Shown piece by piece: positions 6,760 through 9,028 of a stretch of DNA of 9,028 nucleotides. Both the position numbers and the translations under genes were made by a program. The notes below the pieces were generated by a model that ran no database searches, was not told the origin of the DNA, and saw nothing but the letters and a program-made list of their open reading frames with translations. Source of the DNA: Candidatus Omnitrophota bacterium (GTDB lineage Bacteria; Omnitrophota; Gorgyraeia; 1-14-0-20-64-10; JACQQZ01). The stretch is from positions 1-9,028 of the forward strand of contig JACQQZ010000035.1 of the NCBI GenBank assembly GCA_016206755.1, given 5' to 3'. Every line of letters begins with the position of its first letter. The first letter of the stretch is position 1.

Positions 6760-7919
6760 CAGACAGCCGCCTGGACAGAAGGAGCGGGCGGCTCGGCCAG
6801 GAGGGTGGCGCTGTTGCTGGAGACGGGCTGATACGCGCGGCCAAAATTCAACAACAGCGCTACAATGGCCAAATTGAAAACAAGCGAAGATCCGCCGTAA
6901 CTGACAAAGGGCAGCGGCAATCCCTTCGTCGGAACGGCGCCCGAAGCGACTGCCATGTGAATCAAGGCCTTCAGACCCACCAGGCAGGTCAGCCCCAAGC
7001 TGGCCAGTTGGGCAAAGAGATTGGAGCAGCGCAGCGCAATCCGAATGCCGATCCACACGAACATGAGAAACAATGCCAGCACCATCGTGGCGCCCAAGAG
7101 CCCGAGCTCCTCGCTGATGACTGAAAAAATAAAATCGGTGTGGGCTGCGGGCAAGTAAAAAAGTTTCTGCCGCGACTGGCCCAGGCCCAATCCCAAGAGC
7201 CCTCCGGTCCCGATGGCCACCAACGACTGGATGAGCTGAAATCCCGCGCCGTACGGGTCTCCCCAGGGATTTGCAAAAGCCATGATGCGCCGCATGCGGT
7301 ACGGTTTGGAGGCGATCAGAATCACCAATACCGGAAGGGCCGACGCCAGGGCCGGGCCCAAATGGACCATCTCAATCCCGCTGACGAACAGCATCAGAAA
7401 CGCAACGCTTGCCAGGGCCAGCGCCGTGCCCAAATCCGGCTCGAGCAAGATGAGACCGACAAATGTTCCGAGAATGAGCATCGGTGGAAGAAAACCATGA
7501 ATGAAGCTGCGGATCTTGTCCTGTTTTCGCGCCAAGATGTCCGCCAGATACAGGACGACGACCACCTGAGCCGCCTCCGAGGGCTGAAAGCTTAAGAAAC
7601 CCAGACGAAACCACCGCCGAGCGCCCGAGACTTCGTATCCGAGTCCCGGAAGCAAAACGGCGGCCAACAGGACACCGGTCGCGGCCAAGAGCAGTTTTAA
7701 GTGCTTGCGCAGCTGATGATAGTCGAGCATCAGCACCAAGCCAAACACCGGCAGGGCCATTCCCAAATAGAGGAGGTGCCGCAGGAGGTAATACCACCGG
7801 CTCCCGGTGATTTCCTGGGCGGTGATGGCGCTGGTTGAATAAATCATCACCACGCCAAGCGCCACCAACAAGGCGGTCACGATCAACAGTCCCTGGCGAA
7901 GGGAGCGCAGAGACTGCAT
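6759..7919 (-). CDS. ftsW: Septal peptidoglycan glycosyltransferase FtsW (SEDS family)
   Basis: A polytopic inner-membrane protein that polymerises lipid II into septal glycan strands together with the class B PBP FtsI. The 386 residues contain about ten hydrophobic segments (the first at 10-29, the last at about 347-359). SEDS motifs: SGARRWFRLGFLSFQPSE (98-115); LLEPDLGTAL (158-167), where D162 is the probable catalytic Asp; FQLIQSLVAIGTGGLLGLGLG (227-247); LPAAHTDFIFSVISEELG (256-273); and LPLPFVSYGGSS (334-345). RodA and SpoVE are relatives, but the position between murD and murG points to FtsW. The short hydrophilic C-terminal tail (about 361-386, Pro/Ala/Ser-rich) is cytoplasmic by topology. 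The ATG follows the murD TAA with no gap (TAAATG) and no good Shine-Dalgarno sequence, suggesting coupling. Confidence 0.96.
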   Translation of the reverse strand: MQSLRSLRQGLLIVTALLVALGVVMIYSTSAITAQEITGSRWYYLLRHLLYLGMALPVFGLVLMLDYHQLRKHLKLLLAATGVLLAAVLLPGLGYEVSGARRWFRLGFLSFQPSEAAQVVVVLYLADILARKQDKIRSFIHGFLPPMLILGTFVGLILLEPDLGTALALASVAFLMLFVSGIEMVHLGPALASALPVLVILIASKPYRMRRIMAFANPWGDPYGAGFQLIQSLVAIGTGGLLGLGLGQSRQKLFYLPAAHTDFIFSVISEELGLLGATMVLALFLMFVWIGIRIALRCSNLFAQLASLGLTCLVGLKALIHMAVASGAVPTKGLPLPFVSYGGSSLVFNLAIVALLLNFGRAYQPVSSNSATLLAEPPAPSVQAAV

Positions 7920-9028
7920 TTAGCCGATACTCGCCATCGTGCGATTCTCCAATTCCACGAAAGCATGGACGCTCTGCTTGAAAGCTTCTCCGCGATCCTC
8001 AAAATCCCGGAACATATCGAAGCTGGCGCACATCGGTGAAAGCAAGACCCAATCCCCCGGCCGCGACAGCTGCACGGCGCGGGAAACGGCTTCCTGCAAT
8101 GTTTGCGCCGGATAAACCGGGACCGTCCGCTCGAGCGCGGCTGCGATGCGCGGACCATCCGCTCCGATCAAGACCGTGGCACGCACCTTGTCGCGGGCCA
8201 CGGCGATCAATTTTGAAAAATCACTGCCCTTGTCTTTTCCACCGGCAATCAAAACGGCCTGGCCCGGGCACGCCTCCAAAGCTTTGATGCCCGCCTCCAC
8301 CGTCGTGGATTTGGAATCGTTGACAAAGAGAATCCCATTCCAGGAAGCCACCGGTTCCATGCGATGCTCAAGACCCGCAAATGTTTGCAATGCCTCTTGC
8401 ATCGGCTCGACTTCCAAACCCAGCAGGCCTCCGATCGCCAGCGCCGCCAAGGCATTGGCCGCGTTGTGCCGGCCTTTTAATTTCAAATCCGACTGGTGAA
8501 TCACGCGATGCAAGCGGCCGCGCAACATCAAGCACAACGTCTCACCGGCCAAATAGGCCCCGCGCACCGGACCTTCCAAGCTAAACTCCAGGCACCGTCC
8601 GCGCACGGAAGATCGGTAGGAGCGGCACACCGCGTCGTCCGAATTCAACACGGCCCAATCGCGCATGCCCTGCCGGGTCAACAGGCGGCGCTTGGCGGCG
8701 ATGTAGGCATCCATATTTTCGTGGCGATCCATGTGGTTGGGTGTCACGTTGAGAACCGATGCAATCGACGGATGAAACTTTTCAATCGCCTCAAGCTGAA
8801 ACGAGCTGACTTCCAGCGCCACGGTGGTGGAAGGATGAATTTGGTCCAAGACAGAAGTCAAAGGCGTGCCGATGTTGCCGGCAACGACCACGGGACGGCC
8901 GGCGGCTTTCAGCATTTCTCCGACGAGCGCCGTGACGGTCGATTTTCCATTGCTGCCGGTGACCGCCACGATGCGTCCCCTGCAAAAGCGGGCTCCCAAT
9001 TCCAATTCTCCGATCACCGGAATTTTAA
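7920..9028 (-). CDS. murD: UDP-N-acetylmuramoylalanine--D-glutamate ligase MurD, 5' end cut by window edge
   Basis: A cytoplasmic Mur ligase that adds D-Glu to UDP-MurNAc-L-Ala with ATP. The frame is open to the right edge, with 368 codons visible. By comparison with E. coli about 85-90 N-terminal residues (the UDP-binding domain) are missing. Numbered from the first full visible codon: VIGELELG (4-11), P-loop VTGSNGKSTVT (22-32), GNIGTPL (51-57), EVSSFQLE (72-79) and NVTPNHMDRHENM (93-105). The Lys in YIAAKR (about 112) should be the carbamylated metal-bridging residue. GRHNAANALAA, NDSKSTTVEA (about 236), GGKDKGSDF and LLSPMCASFDMF complete the C-terminal domain; the last motif and NDSKST are MurD hallmarks. 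A GTG at 9017 could be read as a start, but the residues before it (KIP) continue the normal MurD pattern IPVIGELEL, so it is an internal Val. Confidence 0.97.
   Translation of the reverse strand, partial: KIPVIGELELGARFCRGRIVAVTGSNGKSTVTALVGEMLKAAGRPVVVAGNIGTPLTSVLDQIHPSTTVALEVSSFQLEAIEKFHPSIASVLNVTPNHMDRHENMDAYIAAKRRLLTRQGMRDWAVLNSDDAVCRSYRSSVRGRCLEFSLEGPVRGAYLAGETLCLMLRGRLHRVIHQSDLKLKGRHNAANALAALAIGGLLGLEVEPMQEALQTFAGLEHRMEPVASWNGILFVNDSKSTTVEAGIKALEACPGQAVLIAGGKDKGSDFSKLIAVARDKVRATVLIGADGPRIAAALERTVPVYPAQTLQEAVSRAVQLSRPGDWVLLSPMCASFDMFRDFEDRGEAFKQSVHAFVELENRTMASIG

Larger units (their letters stand above)
342..9028 (-). other. dcw cluster transcription unit (distal half)
   Basis: Eight genes run on one strand with junctions of 0 (murD-ftsW), -1 (ftsW-murG), -17 (murG-murC), -7 (murC-murB), -4 (murB-ddl), +12 (ddl-ftsQ) and -1 bp (ftsQ-ftsA). 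No internal promoter or terminator is evident, so a shared mRNA with translational coupling is the simplest reading. The conserved order suggests that mraY, murF, murE, ftsI, ftsL and rsmH lie beyond the right edge; that is inference. Confidence 0.85.

Noticed and set aside
6760..7056. 99-codon upstream extension of the murG frame
   Set aside because: It lies wholly within ftsW in another frame and its translation has no MurG features. The ATG at 6759 puts GGTGGH at the normal distance from the N-terminus and gives the normal protein length.
9015..9017. GTG as the murD start
   Set aside because: The codons before it continue the conserved MurD sequence (KIPVIGEL), and starting here would remove the whole UDP-binding domain. 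The gene is truncated by the window edge instead.

Overview
The window is the distal half of a bacterial division and cell-wall (dcw) gene cluster, lying entirely on the minus strand. Read in the direction of transcription (right to left), the order is murD (5' end cut by the window edge), ftsW, murG, murC, murB, ddl, ftsQ, ftsA. After a gap of about 110 bp comes the start of an unrecognised small protein gene that runs off the left edge. The order matches the E. coli cluster, except that murB sits between murC and ddl (as in many other phyla) and ftsZ does not follow ftsA.

The eight dcw genes are packed as one apparent transcription unit. Stop and start codons abut (murD-ftsW) or overlap by 1, 17, 7, 4 and 1 bp. 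The only gap is 12 bp, between ddl and ftsQ, and it carries a good Shine-Dalgarno sequence. No promoter or terminator is visible between them, so translational coupling is likely. The products act in sequence. MurB makes UDP-MurNAc, MurC adds L-Ala, MurD adds D-Glu, and Ddl supplies D-Ala-D-Ala. MurG converts lipid I to lipid II, FtsW polymerises lipid II at the septum, FtsQ is the divisome scaffold, and FtsA anchors FtsZ to the membrane.

The left end differs. An AT-rich spacer holds a perfect 10-bp AT-only inverted repeat that overlaps the -35 element of a plausible sigma70-type promoter. That promoter would start transcription almost at the ATG of the next gene, which encodes a protein with a hydrophobic N-terminus and an amphipathic helical region. 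At least 77 codons are visible.

The organism is a GC-rich, peptidoglycan-making bacterium. FtsA with a C-terminal amphipathic helix and a short FtsQ with one TM segment would fit a diderm, possibly from the PVC/Omnitrophota area, but that is only an impression. I see no RNA genes, mobile elements, CRISPR arrays or prophage. Most of the window is ordinary housekeeping DNA; the points of interest are the ftsA-distal junction and a few active-site variations.
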